Below, piece by piece: positions 48,880 to 60,682 of a DNA stretch of 64,000 nucleotides. The notes under the pieces are model-generated. The model did not search any database. It had not been told where the DNA came from and worked only from the letters and a program-made list of their open reading frames with translations. Positions within the stretch are counted from its first letter, which is position 1. Every line of letters starts with the position of its first letter. Origin of the DNA: Phyto melanocephala (lineage: Eukaryota; Arthropoda; Insecta; Diptera; Rhinophoridae); assembly GCA_941918925.1 (NCBI GenBank), contig OW799233.1:177351235-177415234 (forward strand). Reading direction: 5' to 3'. The translations under genes were made by a program, and so were the position numbers.

Positions 48880-49262
48880 AATGATGGCCGTTTAACTAGC
48901 CAAAATGTCGATGTCACTTGGCCGCCATGAAGCAGAAATTTGACACGTTTAGACTACTCTTTGTGGGGCGCCGTTGAAGACAAGTGTTATACAGACAAAC
49001 CATTGACAATTGGACATTTGACGGCCAACATTTAAGATATGCCACTGCTACAATACCCATATACTCGAAAAAGTGCTCAAAAATTTGTCCGTTCGAATGG
49101 TTTACGGTAAGGCCAGCCGCGGCAGCCAAATGAATGAGATAATATTTTATTTCCAAACATAACTATTGTACTTCACAACTAACAAAAAATGTTTCTATAT
49201 TTTAAATCGTGTTTGTTTTATTGCATTTTTAAATTTAAATTTTTTAATGGCCGACCCTTTAT
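48880..49262 (+). pseudogene. Mariner transposase C-terminal relic
   Basis: Pieces in three frames follow the mariner C-terminus: LWGAVEDKCYTDKPLTI (about 48960-49010), then VLKNLSVRMVYGKASRGSQM and NEIIFYFQT with a stop near 49160. The latter corresponds to the usual block before the 3' end. The sequence then runs to GGCCGACCCTTTATA at about 49262, a plausible 3' terminal repeat next to TA. The N-terminus and catalytic core are missing. Confidence 0.75.
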
Positions 49263-50280
49263 AATATTATTAAACAAAATATTTAGTTTTTTTTTGCTGA
49301 GTCAGAACTTACACTCGCAATTTACACTCGTAAAAAAATTTAAATCTTTTATTTTCAAAAATTCATTTGTATTGCCTATATTTGTAAGAAGATATTAAAA
49401 TGCCTAGAAATGATCAAAAATATATTGAAATTCATGAATTTTTTCAATATTAAAAAAAAAGTTGAAGCTATTTTTAAATGGCCACGAATAAATTTAAAAA
49501 ATATATTAAAAAAACCACGAGGTTTAAAAATTCACACTTATTAAAAAAATTTTTGATTTTGATGAAAATTAAAAATTATTTAAGTGACTGGTTGTTTCTT
49601 TTAAGCTGGAATATATGCATTTCACTGCTGCTGATGGCACTTCAAATTTACGAAACAGTTTAAAAATGTTTAATTAATTTAATTTAATAAGTTTATTTAA
49701 AAATTTATATAAACAAATAAAACAAAAAATCATGAAAAAATCTACCTCATAAACTCAACCAACAATTGTCTCCTCTTTTTGTTTCTTCTTTTTGTTTTGT
49801 TTTTATTTTTAATTTTTTGTATATTTTAATACCTTCTATATTTGGCTAAACATTTATTAACTTAAAAAAATTAATCTAAAAATATATGTTTAATATGCGA
49901 TTAAGTTAACAAAGCTGAACGACCTTTTTTTAGTATAAATTCTCTTCAAGATTTATGAGTGGATAGTATATTATGCGTGCCATTCTAAAAGATTTATTTG
50001 AATACATAAAAATAGTTGTTAAAAGATTTAAATTTATCTTTTAATGTTTGTCAATTAAGATGGTTTTATCTTAATTGTGGGTTGAGGTAATATTTAGCAT
50101 TTGTTTAAACAGTATGCTTATCTGTAGTAAGCACATTGAGTTAAATGCAGTATAATGCAGTTAAGTTCTAAAAATATAGCGTTAAAATTAAAAGAGAATA
50201 CTTTTTTTTGGCCACCCTCTTTATTTAATTTTGACGTGGTATTTAAAAATCTAACTCCAATGATGTTGTAGGGCGATTAA
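49263..50280. other. Non-coding DNA, no gene recognised
   Basis: Very AT-rich. The frames at 49189-49398 and 49478-49663 are lysine/phenylalanine/isoleucine-rich low complexity. No element end seen. Confidence 0.4.
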
Positions 50281-50289
50281 ACCACAGGA

Positions 50290-51060
50290 TCTATGTGAAT
50301 GATTTTTAGATGTGGAGTTGAATCTGGTGTTTTCCCGGGCGAACTAGAGCCGCCTTTCTGTCGTCTGAATGAATGTAGCTTATTTTAGGCTGGAATATTC
50401 GCTATCTGGGAGGCGTAGGATACTAAATGACAGGAATATTCGCGAATATTGGTATTGTTGTCAATTTCACGCGGCTCTCATACACCAACACGACGATATT
50501 AGTAGGTCAATGTAGAAAGGAGTTGTTGAGGCTTGCTCACTTAACTGATGTTGGCTAATCCAATCCAATCTGGCTATCTACACATAGGGAACACTATGGT
50601 AACCAGTTCGCGAATCAGTTGGCCAGGAATGGACCTGTCTTGTATATCTTCAACGCAAATGCAGTCAAAGGCTTGATATCCAAACACTTTTTTGAGAAAG
50701 CTTAAAACAGGTGGCGTGAATTGGGTACATATAGAATGCTCAGGTTAACTGTCCATTGCAACTTACGAGCCGTGTTCCGAAGGATGTCTTGAAGTTGCTA
50801 GTGGCATTGACAGTTTACCAGATTTTAATGCAATATTCTTGGACTTGCTCGAATGTCTATTGTAGCAGCTGTTGGGATTTAGAGAAGGAGGAATAGGCTT
50901 CCATCTTTTCTGAGAAGGTACTGACGTCACTACCAAGAGAATGTGATCTTGTGATAACGGCATCATACAGACTTTATTTGACAAATCGGAAGTAATGAAC
51001 CACCACGATAACCAACCAACCAACTATTGGCGGTCGTAGAGAATATGGGTGCAAATTAGG
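50290..51060 (+). pseudogene. RNase H region of a decayed LINE (different family)
   Basis: In the plus frames the sequence reads GVESGVFPGELEPPFCRLNE, then CSLF-AGIFAIWEA, then CRKELLRLAHLTDVG. Next come THREHYGNQFANQLARNG and AVKGLISKHFFEKA-NRWREL, the order of an RNase H domain and its downstream tail in LOA/R1-type LINEs. The first and last acidic residues are altered and several stops are present. The base composition is notably less AT-rich than the surroundings. An (AACC)n-like run lies near 51008-51023. It is not closely similar to the LINE at 31-33.7 kb. Confidence 0.7.
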
Positions 51061-51663
51061 ATCGAAATTTTAATCGAACGATCGAACACACTGTGCTATT
51101 GGTATGGAGATTTTGTAAGGGATGACACTCTAGTTGCTTATGGAACTATTTAAATATTAAAAAAGGCAGTTTTTCCGTTTTAGGTGTTTCTTGCGCGAAA
51201 GCTGTTTATTGCATGATTTTATATATCAATTTATTCTATTCATTTGTTCAAATTTTCAAAGTAACAAAATCAAATACAGATTGAGTGGAATTCAATTATT
51301 GAGAAATACGGCTATAAAAAGTACATAAATGTTTTATTTAAGAACAAACTAGTAAAACAAAAGTAATATATAAGTGAGAAGTATTAAATAATTTAACTCA
51401 AAACAACAATAAAATACAGTCGAGGGATAAATAATAGTAACACAAATTAAAAATTGTTATAACAAACATAAATAATAAAACAAATTTTAAATTATCAATA
51501 AACAAAACATAACATAATAAGAATATACAAATTTCGATAATAATCGAATGCCATAATTTGTCCTCTGATATACTTTTCGCCAATTGGTTGAAACGTGAAA
51601 ATTCTCGTAACAGCCTTATCAATATAAAACATAAATTGCACTAAAAAAAATTGTGGGGCATAG
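51061..51663. other. Non-coding DNA, no gene recognised
   Basis: AT-rich sequence between the LINE relic and repeat A; no supported exon or element end. Confidence 0.4.
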
Positions 51664-52165
51664 CCTGTTCAGACAGATATTTTTAATTGTTTCAATTTAG
51701 TATTGATTGTGCAATTAAAATAAGTGTTCACACATACTCAATATATCTTACTCCATTAGCATTTGATAGCTGTATTTGGTATTTATACAAAATAATGCCT
51801 TCTCTTCAGTGTTTTTCCTGTTTATAAAATACATTTAAAATTATATTTATACATATATATACTTATAGTATGTATGTATTTGAATTTTTTTAAATTTTTT
51901 TTTTAATTTTCTTCAAACATTTTCCAATTTTTTAATTTATATTTTTCGTATATTTATTTGTTTGACTTTAGAAATGCCGCCTATAGAATTTTCTTCTCAC
52001 TGAACATACTTCTCAAGAATTGTATATCGAGTTTTAGACAATAAGTGAAACAATTAAGTATATATTGCTCAATTTAAAATCAATCAATCAATCAATCAAT
52101 AAGGTCTTTAATTGCGATAATATTATAAATTTACTGTGTGAACACAGTATAAGTAAATATATAAA
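51664..52165 (+). mobile_element. Deleted copy of the repeat A - repeat S family
   Basis: Repeat A (51664-51772) matches 24243-24360, and repeat S (about 51985-52165) matches the right arm at 25505-26850: CTCACTGAACATACTTCTCA, GTTTTAGACAATAAGTGAAA, AAGTATATATTGCTCAATTT and TAATTGCGATAATATTATAA. Part of S is replaced by an (ATCA)n run at about 52080-52102. About 210 bp separate A and S, against over 600 bp including hAT coding sequence at the 24-kb locus. This is a short, non-coding derivative. Confidence 0.7.
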
Positions 52166-52965
52166 TTATCGTTCTGTGATGACTCACTTTTATTGTTACC
52201 AATTTTTTTACCGATATTTTGAACAACTTGCATTAAATAAAATGTAATGCGAAGCGTCAACCCAATTTTGAAATAATGTTTTACTTTATATACAATTAAA
52301 ACCTTCTAAAAAGAAAAATAAAAAATAAAACTATAAACAATAAATAAACTCTGCAAAAATTATTCTCTTTTAATTAACAAACCGTTTTACTAAATACTGA
52401 AATCAATGAAAATTTTGATAAGTTTTTCTTTTGTTTTTGAAACATTAAAATGTCCATGAATTAAAAAATGATTCAACTATCTGTATCCATAAAAACATTT
52501 GCTGCATGTATTTATGTAAGAGCATAACTTGAAAACGGCTTGGCCGATTTCGCTGGTTCTCTTGTTGTTGTATTAATTAATTACCAAAACAAGGTTGCGT
52601 TGCCACTAGGATAATAATTTAATATTCACGGCTAACATGAATTTTATAATGTAAAAAATTTCAAAGATCTATATGACAAAACATCATTTTTTTAATATTT
52701 ACGAAGTTGAAATGGAATATTTGTCTTAACACTTTTAAAAAACACTGCATTTAAGAAATTCTAGTTAACAATTTTTAATAGATTTATTTACTTTTCTGGA
52801 TGGTTGTTGTTGACGTTTTAATTGTAAATACTTTTTTAATTGTTTGCCAACAATATCATAGATAGTGAGCCCATGAAGGTGTTAAACCAATATAATCTAT
52901 ATGATTAAAGACACCGTTGCCAGACCTTATCATATGCTTGCGTTCAATTTACTTTATTTTCGAGT
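52166..52965. other. Mostly non-coding DNA with a short Helitron-like fragment
   Basis: Near 52505-52550, AGCATAACTTGAAAACGGCT followed by TGGCCGATTTCGCTGG resembles the conserved Helitron segment seen at 14.8 kb. The rest is unrecognised AT-rich DNA. Confidence 0.4.
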
Positions 52966-52973
52966 AAAGCTGG

Positions 52974-53700
52974 ATTCACCCATAAAATTTTAGTTCAGAA
53001 CAAATTTTTTTTTTTATATTGAGTTTGATGTTTTACTTTTGAGAGAGAGAGAGGGAGATTATTTTGTTCAGAAAGCTTTTTCTTGAATTGGTTTAATTTT
53101 AATTCTTGTTCAGAAGAAACTGAATTAAGATGCCACTTTTTTTCAATATTTACATGAAAATTGAATTTGGTTGCCACATCACACAGTGTCAGTACATTTA
53201 TTATACAAAAATTGTTTTTGCCGAAAATTAACAATTAAAATGGAATTTAATGAAAATATTGCTCAAAAATTAATAGAAGAATTAAAAAAAACCAGGAAGA
53301 GAACGTTTGTATGACATGAGCAATAGTGCATACAAAAATAATTATTTAAAACAGGGTTTTTCTCACTGCGACTCATTTTATTTTCGATTTTTTTTTATAA
53401 ATTTCTTTTGCAAACAAATTGACTTTATGCACTTCAATTAAAAATAATAATTTTAGTTTTCTTCTATCCGACATTTTCTTCACATATATTTTAATTAAAT
53501 AATTTACGTTTGTATATATTTACATAGTTTGCTAGCGGTGCTGCCACGTTGTACAACTGTTTGCATTTTATATTATATGGCAGCTTTGTTTTTTGGGACG
53601 AATTTTCTTAAATGGGTGAATGGTTCTGCAGAAAACTCTCAGTAAAAAATGTTATTCTCCGGAAAAAATTTTGTTCAGAAAAATGGGTGAATTCACCTTA
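52974..53700. mobile_element. Possible TIR element with a tiny N-terminal ORF remnant
   Basis: GATTCACCCATAAAATTTTA with GTTCAGAACAAA on the left and the inverse of GAATTCACCCATTTTTCTGA with ACAAAA on the right (about 53672-53697) form imperfect inverted ends. Extra GTTCAGAA words occur inside on both sides. Near 53240 the plus strand codes MEFNENIAQKLIEELKKTRK before a stop, resembling the start of a MADF-like or transposon accessory protein; this is weak. Confidence 0.5.
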
Positions 53701-55485
53701 AGAGACTGAAATATTTATACATCTATTCAACATTTTGTGTAATAGAAGCAGGACCCACACCGCTTTCCTAGTCCCCACAAATTTTTATAGTAATTTTTAT
53801 ACAGAGATAAATAAAATAACAAAACATCTTTTAAACGGGAGTGTAAATTATTATCCTCTCTCTGTGTTTTTTTTTTACTATTAATTAAAGAGCAGCGTAA
53901 AATGTTCTAAAAGATGTGTGTTCTATTCCACACTAATTCCAATTAATATTTATTAGTGTAAACATAAATAACAAAACAAAAATAACAAAACATTATTCTC
54001 ACTAAAATAAATCAATCATCTATTTCTTAGTATTTGTATTTTCAAAGTAGAACTTTAAAACAAAAAGTAACAATGAAATAAAAAAATGATGAGTCATAAC
54101 AAAACCATCGAGTATAGTAGAACACATACAAAAAACGCAAAAAATATCGAACAGTAGTGTTACTGAATAATTACATTTAAGGCAGTTTAAAGAGAAAAAC
54201 ATATCTTATGAGCGATTTTTAAGTACATGAGAATTAATCTCAATTAAACAGCTTAAAAGTTTTTGTGCTAGTTTTTCTTTGGTTTTGGTCTACTTGCAAA
54301 ACATTCCAACATCCATTAAATATTCTACTTCAGTTTAAATATTCGATTTCATCTTTTTATTTGATTAAGCTTTATTTTATTCCAGCGATGTTTTATTCTT
54401 TTATATTTATATTTATATATTCTATATATTTTATTTGTATATTTTATATTTCATTTTTATTATACTTATTTTATATTTTCTATTTTAAATTCAATAAGAT
54501 GCTTTCACTCATTTTTCATATGATTGTGCATAAAGTACTCTGTTTTCACAAAACAATTTCTATCCAACACGCAGTACTTTGATTTTTTTCTTCCGTTACA
54601 TACATGAGGCTTGTTTATGTGTTAGCAGCTATTTTAAAAATTTATAACGCCTTCAATACTGATGCCAATTTAATAAGATATATATTGGAAATTGCTTTAA
54701 CTATTATATTTCAATTAAAGTTCATGTATAAGTGTTACAAGAAATCCACTTGCTATTAACATACACGGTGTATACATTATTGTTATTGTATTTAAAATAT
54801 TTTTTTAATGAAATATTGTAAAGTTAGCTAGTAGCAAAATACGCTGGTTAGGCAACCTGCTACATGATAAATAAATATACTTACAAATTATAGTAATAAA
54901 GTACATACATGCATACCTCATCTACGAGTTTGATAATAAAGATAAAATTTCAGATATAATCTTTATTTCAAGAGTTTTGACAAACTTTTGCATTTTTTCA
55001 GCACAAACTCGACCCACTTCAAACACATTCTATTTTTTTTTTAGATAATCAAATCATTATTTGATTAAGCTTTAACAAATATATGTACATAAAAGATAAT
55101 ATGCAAGACTTTACAAGCTGATTAAAAAGCAAGGATCCAAATATTTATTTACGAAAATTTCTTTTCCATACGTATACCCTATATCGGTTATATTTGACAG
55201 ATCACGCATGAGTCATGTAAAACTGCCTTTAATTATCATCGTTTGGTAAATCATCCTGGAAAGACTCACACCACAAAAGCATCTTAAAATTGTTCAGATA
55301 TATTATGAGAATCAGTGTTCTGTGAGAAATAAAAATTCAATATTTTATCGTGAACTTTTGTTCATCTCGTGCTCAATGGATACGTCAATATGTAAAATTT
55401 CCGTATAAAAAAAGTAAAAATTGTCTTTTTAAGTATCTGTTTTTATTAGAAAGGTTGAACTTTGTCGGTAAAGAATGGAATATAA
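53701..55485. other. Non-coding DNA, no gene recognised
   Basis: AT-rich. The 105-codon frame at 54265-54582 is an F/Y/I-rich artefact of a TATATTTTAT-type simple region. Nothing else is supported. Confidence 0.45.
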
Positions 55486-55489
55486 TATC

Positions 55490-55820
55490 ATTCTTATGAC
55501 TATCACGACTGGCTTCGCAGTTCCCCATCCGTTCAAGCCAATTTTTTTAAATTCCTCTCAAAGCAGTGCGAGAAATTTTCAGCTCCTGAGAACGACGACG
55601 TTTTGATGTTGATGGAATGTTTTCGATTGTACGCACTAGACTAGAACATACAGTAGCAACGAGCCATTTTCTTGAACGGCCTTTACAAATTGAACTGAAG
55701 GCCGATCACTTCTTAAAAAACTTCCACCTAAATTTCTTACAGTTTGCGCTAAAGACTCACTACTTTGAAAATAAGTTTTTAATACTTTCCAAGTGTGTTC
55801 GAACGTAAAACGTCCCATTT
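55490..55820 (-). pseudogene. Mariner transposase N-terminal relic
   Basis: On the minus strand, FTFEHTWKVLKTYFQSSESL continues with AQTVRNLGGSFLRSDRPSVQ and FVKAVQENGS in one frame (about 55810-55655). This is the two-helix DNA-binding region of a mariner transposase. Further along, scattered similarity to the linker continues to about 55490 through stops. The catalytic domain is absent. Confidence 0.75.
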
Positions 55821-55854
55821 TATAATACCCATATTGCGGTTCACCACTCAACTC

Positions 55855-55906
55855 AGTTTGGTTGTGTAAGAGTCAACCCAACTTATGCACAACCAAACTC
55901 ATTTTA
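55855..55906. repeat. Short palindrome
   Basis: GTTTGGTTGTG near 55857 and its complement CACAACCAAAC near 55892-55902 form an 11-bp stem with a loop of about 24 bp. A second small hairpin, ACTCAACTGTTTTTAGTTGAGT, follows near 55919-55940. Confidence 0.6.
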
Positions 55907-56234
55907 GGTATTGTGATACTCAACTGTTTTTAGTTGAGTTTGCTATAAAGTTGCCAACTTAAAATATCGAACTGCCAACTTTAAATATTACATTTGACAA
56001 ATGAAAATTAAAAAAAAAAATATTGTTTTTAACTGCTGTGCCGAATAAAAAGTATTTATAATGGATATAAGTGTCGATTTATGTTAAGATGAAGAAAATA
56101 AACTCTTGTGTAGATGTGCTACGTACAAGAAGAAAAATTCGTGATGATTCAAAACCTCTTGAGCTGCTTAGTGCCTAGTATATGTTTCTAATAAGTAGCG
56201 AAACTAAATAAGAATTTTATATTTATTAATAAAC

Positions 56235-56548
56235 TTATAAGTTATTTCCGACTAAACAAGAAAGCGTTTTGTTATTTGCCGAATGAAATTAAAGATCACC
56301 TAAAAATACCTGAGGCCGAATTACGGCATTCGAACGTGATCGAAATTGTAAAATTCTTATTAGAATCTCTATACCTAAAGCACAGCGAACTCGATCGTTC
56401 GAGTAAAATTTCGATCGTGATCGAATGCCGTAATTCGGCCCCTGTTCGCGTGGTGGCTATTCCTTTTATATTAAAGTTAAATGCTGCTCTTAGATTCTTT
56501 GCTGACGGGAGCTATCAAAAATGCAATGAAATAAAAAAGTTATTATAA
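56235..56548 (+). pseudogene. Harbinger (HARBI1-like) transposase relic split by a small TIR element
   Basis: The frame reads ISYFRLNKKAFCYLPNEIKD then HLKIP, the opening of a PIF/Harbinger nuclease. After a 130-bp insert it continues VAIPFILKLNAALRFFADGS followed by YQKC, matching the conserved LxxALRFxAxGSYQ block of that family. It then runs out at a stop at 56548. The catalytic part is missing. The frame stays open through the inserted element, giving an apparent 90-codon ORF that mixes the two sources. Confidence 0.7.
56311..56445. mobile_element. 130-bp palindromic MITE inside the Harbinger relic
   Basis: The ends are inverted repeats of about 30 bp: GGCCGAATTACGGCATTCGA on the left and its exact complement on the right, extended by TGATCGAAATT words. 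CCTG occurs on both sides (about 56309 and 56442), a possible 4-bp duplication. It interrupts an otherwise co-linear Harbinger protein. Confidence 0.7.
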
Positions 56549-56894
56549 AAATGTACATAAATACACATACAATCTCTTCATTTTGTTTTCCATTTCAACC
56601 TTAACTGCCAATAACACAACTACTCTTAAGCAGTTGTATGTATTCAACGTTTTTGTCGACCAAATTTTTACAAAGTTGAAAACGGTAGTACCACGAAAAA
56701 ATAGATACACAACTGAATAGTCAACTGTCGCTTGAGTTGAGAATGGCAATGTCGATTTGCCAAAGACAACCAAACAATTACAAAAGTGGAGAACAGCAAT
56801 AGGGGCATAAATGTCAGACATAAACATGAAAATTATAATTAATGTTATTCTGTATTTCAAAATCAAAGTTCAGTAGTTCTAATTTAAAAGTTTA

Positions 56895-57345
56895 AATCGC
56901 CCACCCTATATCCATTTAAAACAATCGTATTGTGGTGTTTCTGGGATGGTGGAATCATAGATACATATTTCTTCAAAAATAAGGCAAATTTAAATGTTAC
57001 CTTCAATAGTATCCGTTGTTGCATGAGCCAAACAGTGCATGAAACAATGGACTTCTTGAAAAATCATTTTGGAGAGCACTTAATTTTACGTTTTGCTACG
57101 GTAAATCACCTAGATCGTACGATATCACACCTTTGAACTACTTTTATTGGGGATATGTAAAGCATAAAGTCTTTAGGAAAAAGCCAACTATGATTGACGC
57201 TTTGAAAAACAACATTACTTTTATTATTCGCGAGATACCAGTCACTATGCTATGAGAAAGTTGCCCAAAATTTTATCTTCCGAATGGATCACCTCAGATC
57301 TAGTCACGGACAATATTTACATGACATCGTTTTTAAATAGCAAAT
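56895..57345 (+). pseudogene. Mariner transposase relic, C-terminal half
   Basis: Fragments in order: VVFLGWWNH-like start of the core, in frame WDGGIIDTYFFKNKANLNVT (about 56939-57000), ETMDFLKNHFGEHLILRFAT (about 57043-57100), LNYFYWGYVKHKVFRKKPTM (about 57135-57195) and IREIPVTML. A frameshifted C-terminus near 57283-57340 resembles RMDHLRSSHGQYLHDI. The WFQQDGAT segment and N-terminus are deleted. Confidence 0.85.
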
Positions 57346-58085
57346 AATAAATATATAAAAAAAAATTTCTTTTGATCGATAATAAAAATTTAACGTTCAC
57401 TTTCATTTTTATTTGTTAAATATTACATTTAAAACATACATACATGTACATATATAGCTTATTTTATTAAGAATATATTTTTTCTTATCTTGAAACTATT
57501 TAAATTATTTTATATTTGGAACCCCTATTTTCTTCTTTTTTTTGGATGCCCTACTTTATTATTTTTCATTACGTTTCATCAGCGGCGTTCTTATATTAAG
57601 CACCAGGCAAACAGAAAAGTAGCAAGCGTTGTTAAAAAAATATATTAAAATACTATCAAAATTCTATAGCATACTTTAGGGATTTTATAGAATTATATGC
57701 ATATGGATGCCTTTAATGTTTTAATTAAAAAGTTTATTTACGAAAACGAATATCTGAGTGTATAAAAAAACTGTTGGCCTGGTAATAACTAGGAGACTTT
57801 AGTTGGCTCTACAAAAAAAAAATAAAATAAAAAAACACCCGTTCTGCCGCTAAGTAAAATAGGAAACTCTACGACAACGACGTCAAAGGGACGGTTTGCC
57901 GCTGTTGAATAAAACAATTTTCATAGCGACTAATAGACGATAGTGCTAATTCACAAAATGCTACATATGCACATAGATATATGTATATCCCCGCCACCAT
58001 TATAATAAAGTAATTTTTTTTATAAGATCAGAGAAAAAAATTATTGAATAGTGAAAACCTTACTAATACATATAATAAATTTGAT
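57346..58085. other. Non-coding DNA, no gene recognised
   Basis: AT-rich with a less biased patch at 57840-57920 (CGACAACGACGTC). No recognisable gene or element. Confidence 0.4.
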
Positions 58086-58089
58086 CTAA

Positions 58090-58540
58090 GCTGTACTACC
58101 GCCGAACGGCAAGTCATGTATAAAAGCGCCTTTGACATTTGTGGTTGTTTGTTAAAGCCCAATAGATTTTGAAATTTTTGGAAATGACACAAAAAATATT
58201 TTTTTTATCAAAACATTTTTTAGTACAAAATATTAATACATGGCATTAATATTTGAAAATGATTTGGGGCGCAACTGTTGTTAACAAAGCGTATTCTGAA
58301 TGTTCAATTATGGGCCACCTTTTCCAATCACAAATAACGCAAACAATGTTGAACTGTATTGATTGCTGTCCTGTTGAAAACACATCTCGCCTGGGTCAAT
58401 GTCATCCATATATTTTAAGGAAAAAATAATCTATCATGTTTCGGTAACGATTTCCACTGTTCGTAAAGCGAGCTTTTGCTTCATTAAAAAAAAAAATGGA
58501 TTGTTTGTGGAAATTGTGGATTGTACGCAGCCCATTTAAA
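58090..58540 (-). pseudogene. Mariner transposase core relic
   Basis: On the minus strand near 58480-58330, FTNSGNRYRNMIDYFFLKIY is followed by DDIDPGEMCFQQDSNQYSST in shifted frame. This parallels the VNGDRYR...WFQQDGATCHT core of mariner, with the second catalytic Asp retained but the following motif lost. Neither end is securely defined. Confidence 0.65.
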
Positions 58541-58639
58541 TTTTTTTACATGTATATGCTACATGTGGAAAACACGCCTATAAATCCCAAAAAATTTAAC
58601 CAAAGAAAACTAAAAAATAGTTGTTTTTCAAAATCAAAT

Positions 58640-58694
58640 AAGTATCTGAAGGGCATATAAGATTCAACACAGCTGAATATAGCTCTCTCATTTG
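58640..58694 (+). mobile_element. DINE-1-like 3' terminus, diverged
   Basis: GAAGGGCATATAAGATTCAA followed by CACAGCTGAATATAGCTCTC and TCATTTG corresponds, with several changes, to the last 55 bp of the copy at 59780-60682, including a weakened palindrome. Confidence 0.6.
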
Positions 58695-59604
58695 TTTTCT
58701 TTTCTTGCCTCTTGTTGCACTAACAAAGCTAAAGTATATTGTTTTGTTTTTACAAAATATATGAAATTATATGGAAACTATGGCAACTTTGTTAAGGGAG
58801 ATGGAGGGTCTTCCAGTTAAGAACTATACACTATAAAAGTAGATGTCTCGAAAAGCCTCTGCCATGTTTTGTAGATTCTAATTTGTATAGAAATTCGGTT
58901 TCTTCATTAATAGTTAAGATCTTTTAATTTTAACTAATTATTTTTCACAACTTTCAGGCGGAATGTATTTTATATATGACATGATACTTTTGCGTTCAGT
59001 AAGTAATTGTGTATGTCTGTCAAAATGCTAATTTTTCAGACGTGCAAATGTTATTACATCTGCATAATCACTTTTTCTTACAATAACTGATTTTGTACGC
59101 AAGTTTTTGAATTATTAATCAATTCTACTGCAATATTGTTTACAGACATTTTCTAAGTTTTATATAACATTGTTGAACTCACAAAGTGACCTAAGTGTCG
59201 TATTGGCATAGTTGGTTATAGTGTTTCAACATTTTTAAAAGTATTTAGAGTTTTGCAATAAACATAGAAATATTTTTCATTCTTTTTTAAATTTTAGGAA
59301 ATCATGACATTATAACAATACGATACTTAGCACTTCTTGTGGATGCAGCATAATTGAATGTAAATATTTTTATATAAAATTGGCTTTAACAAATTTTCTG
59401 TATTTTTCTTAATTAAAAAGCAAATTTAAAAATTCAAAATTATAACTTTTATTTATAAATTTATTTTGTATATCTCATGCTTGTTTTATTCTTCTGCCGG
59501 CAAACGTAGTTCTGTTTTGCCAAAAACGGCTGACGTCAAAAGCTTTGTCAGAGCAAAATAAAACACACCGTAATTGAAAATTTGTCTTATGACTTTCAAA
59601 AATG

Positions 59605-59758
59605 TACAAAAGAATTTATAAGTTTCACACAATCATTTTTTCAACGGATTTACACGACATGTAACAATTTTGCATAATAAAATTTGACAAGTCCTATGTA
59701 AAACACATGTCGTCTGAAAGCACTTATCCCAATGCTTATAAATTCTTTTGTTTCCTTT
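59605..59758. repeat. Small inverted-repeat unit
   Basis: ACAAAAGAATTTATAAG near 59606 and its complement CTTATAAATTCTTTTGT near 59737-59753 bracket about 115 bp. Inside, ACACGACATGT and ACATGTCGTCTG form a second inverted pair resembling the termini of the 22715-23019 element. Confidence 0.6.
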
Positions 59759-59779
59759 AATGTTTATTTATTTATTTTT

Positions 59780-60682
59780 TATACCCTTCACACAGTGAAA
59801 AAGGGTATATATAGGTTTGTCATTCCGTGTGAAATTTCTACAATTTTCATTTCCGACCCCATAAAGTATATATTTTCTGAAAGCCTATGAATAGGGGAGT
59901 CGATGAAGCCCTGTCAGTCTGTCCGTCTGTCCGTGTGTATGTTGAAATCAACTTTTTGAAGCCCCCCGACATAGGTTGGACCCGGGTAAGGTATTTAAAT
60001 ATCAGAAATATTCGGGAGTAGATCGGTATTGAAAATCAGAAACATCGGAGCATAAACAACTGAGATATGAGCAAAAACCCACGACCACCTCGATTTTTTT
60101 TTCACAAAAACAACATTACAACGACAACATACATACATACAAACGTGTATACTGGTTAGAGAAAACGTGGCATCGAATCCCAGCTGAGCCAAAAAAATTT
60201 TTTTTTTAAATTTTTTTTTTTATTTTATTTTTACTTTTTATTTAATATATTATATATATTTTTATTATTATTTTTTTAATTTTTTTTTTTTAATATTTTT
60301 TTATTTTTTTTGTTTTTTTTATATATTATCGGTCTAATTCATAAAAACTAAAAGAGCTTTATAAGAAGTTTATAATTCAAATTTCCATAGAAATTGAGTT
60401 TAATAAACCTTTTATAAATCTTTAATAATTTTTATGAATAAGCCAGTATATATATAATAATATTTTTTTTAATTTTTTTTTTATTTTTTTTTTTTTTTGT
60501 TTTTTCAACATACATACGTGAATTTATAATTTTACAATGGGATGTTTTTATATATGTATGTTTTTAATGTATGTACGTATTTCATATGGGATGAATGGTG
60601 ACACACACTACTCTTACTGCATGACTACACGTTGTGAAGGGTATATAATATTCGGCACGGCCGAATATAGCGCTCTTACTTG
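59780..60682 (+). mobile_element. DINE-1-like (Helentron-type) element, complete
   Basis: It starts TTATACCCTTCACACAGTG with an immediate hairpin partner AAGGGTATATAT. Then come GTTTGTCATTCCGTGTG, CCCCATAAAGTATATATT, GGGGAGTCGATGAAG and the GTCTGTCCGTCTGTCCGTG tract, followed by long T/A microsatellite blocks. The end is GTGAAGGGTATATAATATTC, a CGGCACGGCCG palindrome, then GCGCTCTTACTTG. Subterminal inverted repeats, a microsatellite core and a 3' stem-loop are the hallmarks of Drosophila DINE-1/INE-1. No protein is encoded. Confidence 0.9.

Noticed and set aside
54265..54582. 105-codon plus-strand frame
   Set aside because: Composed almost only of F, Y, I, L and S from a TATTTTAT-type simple region; no exon signals or known domain.
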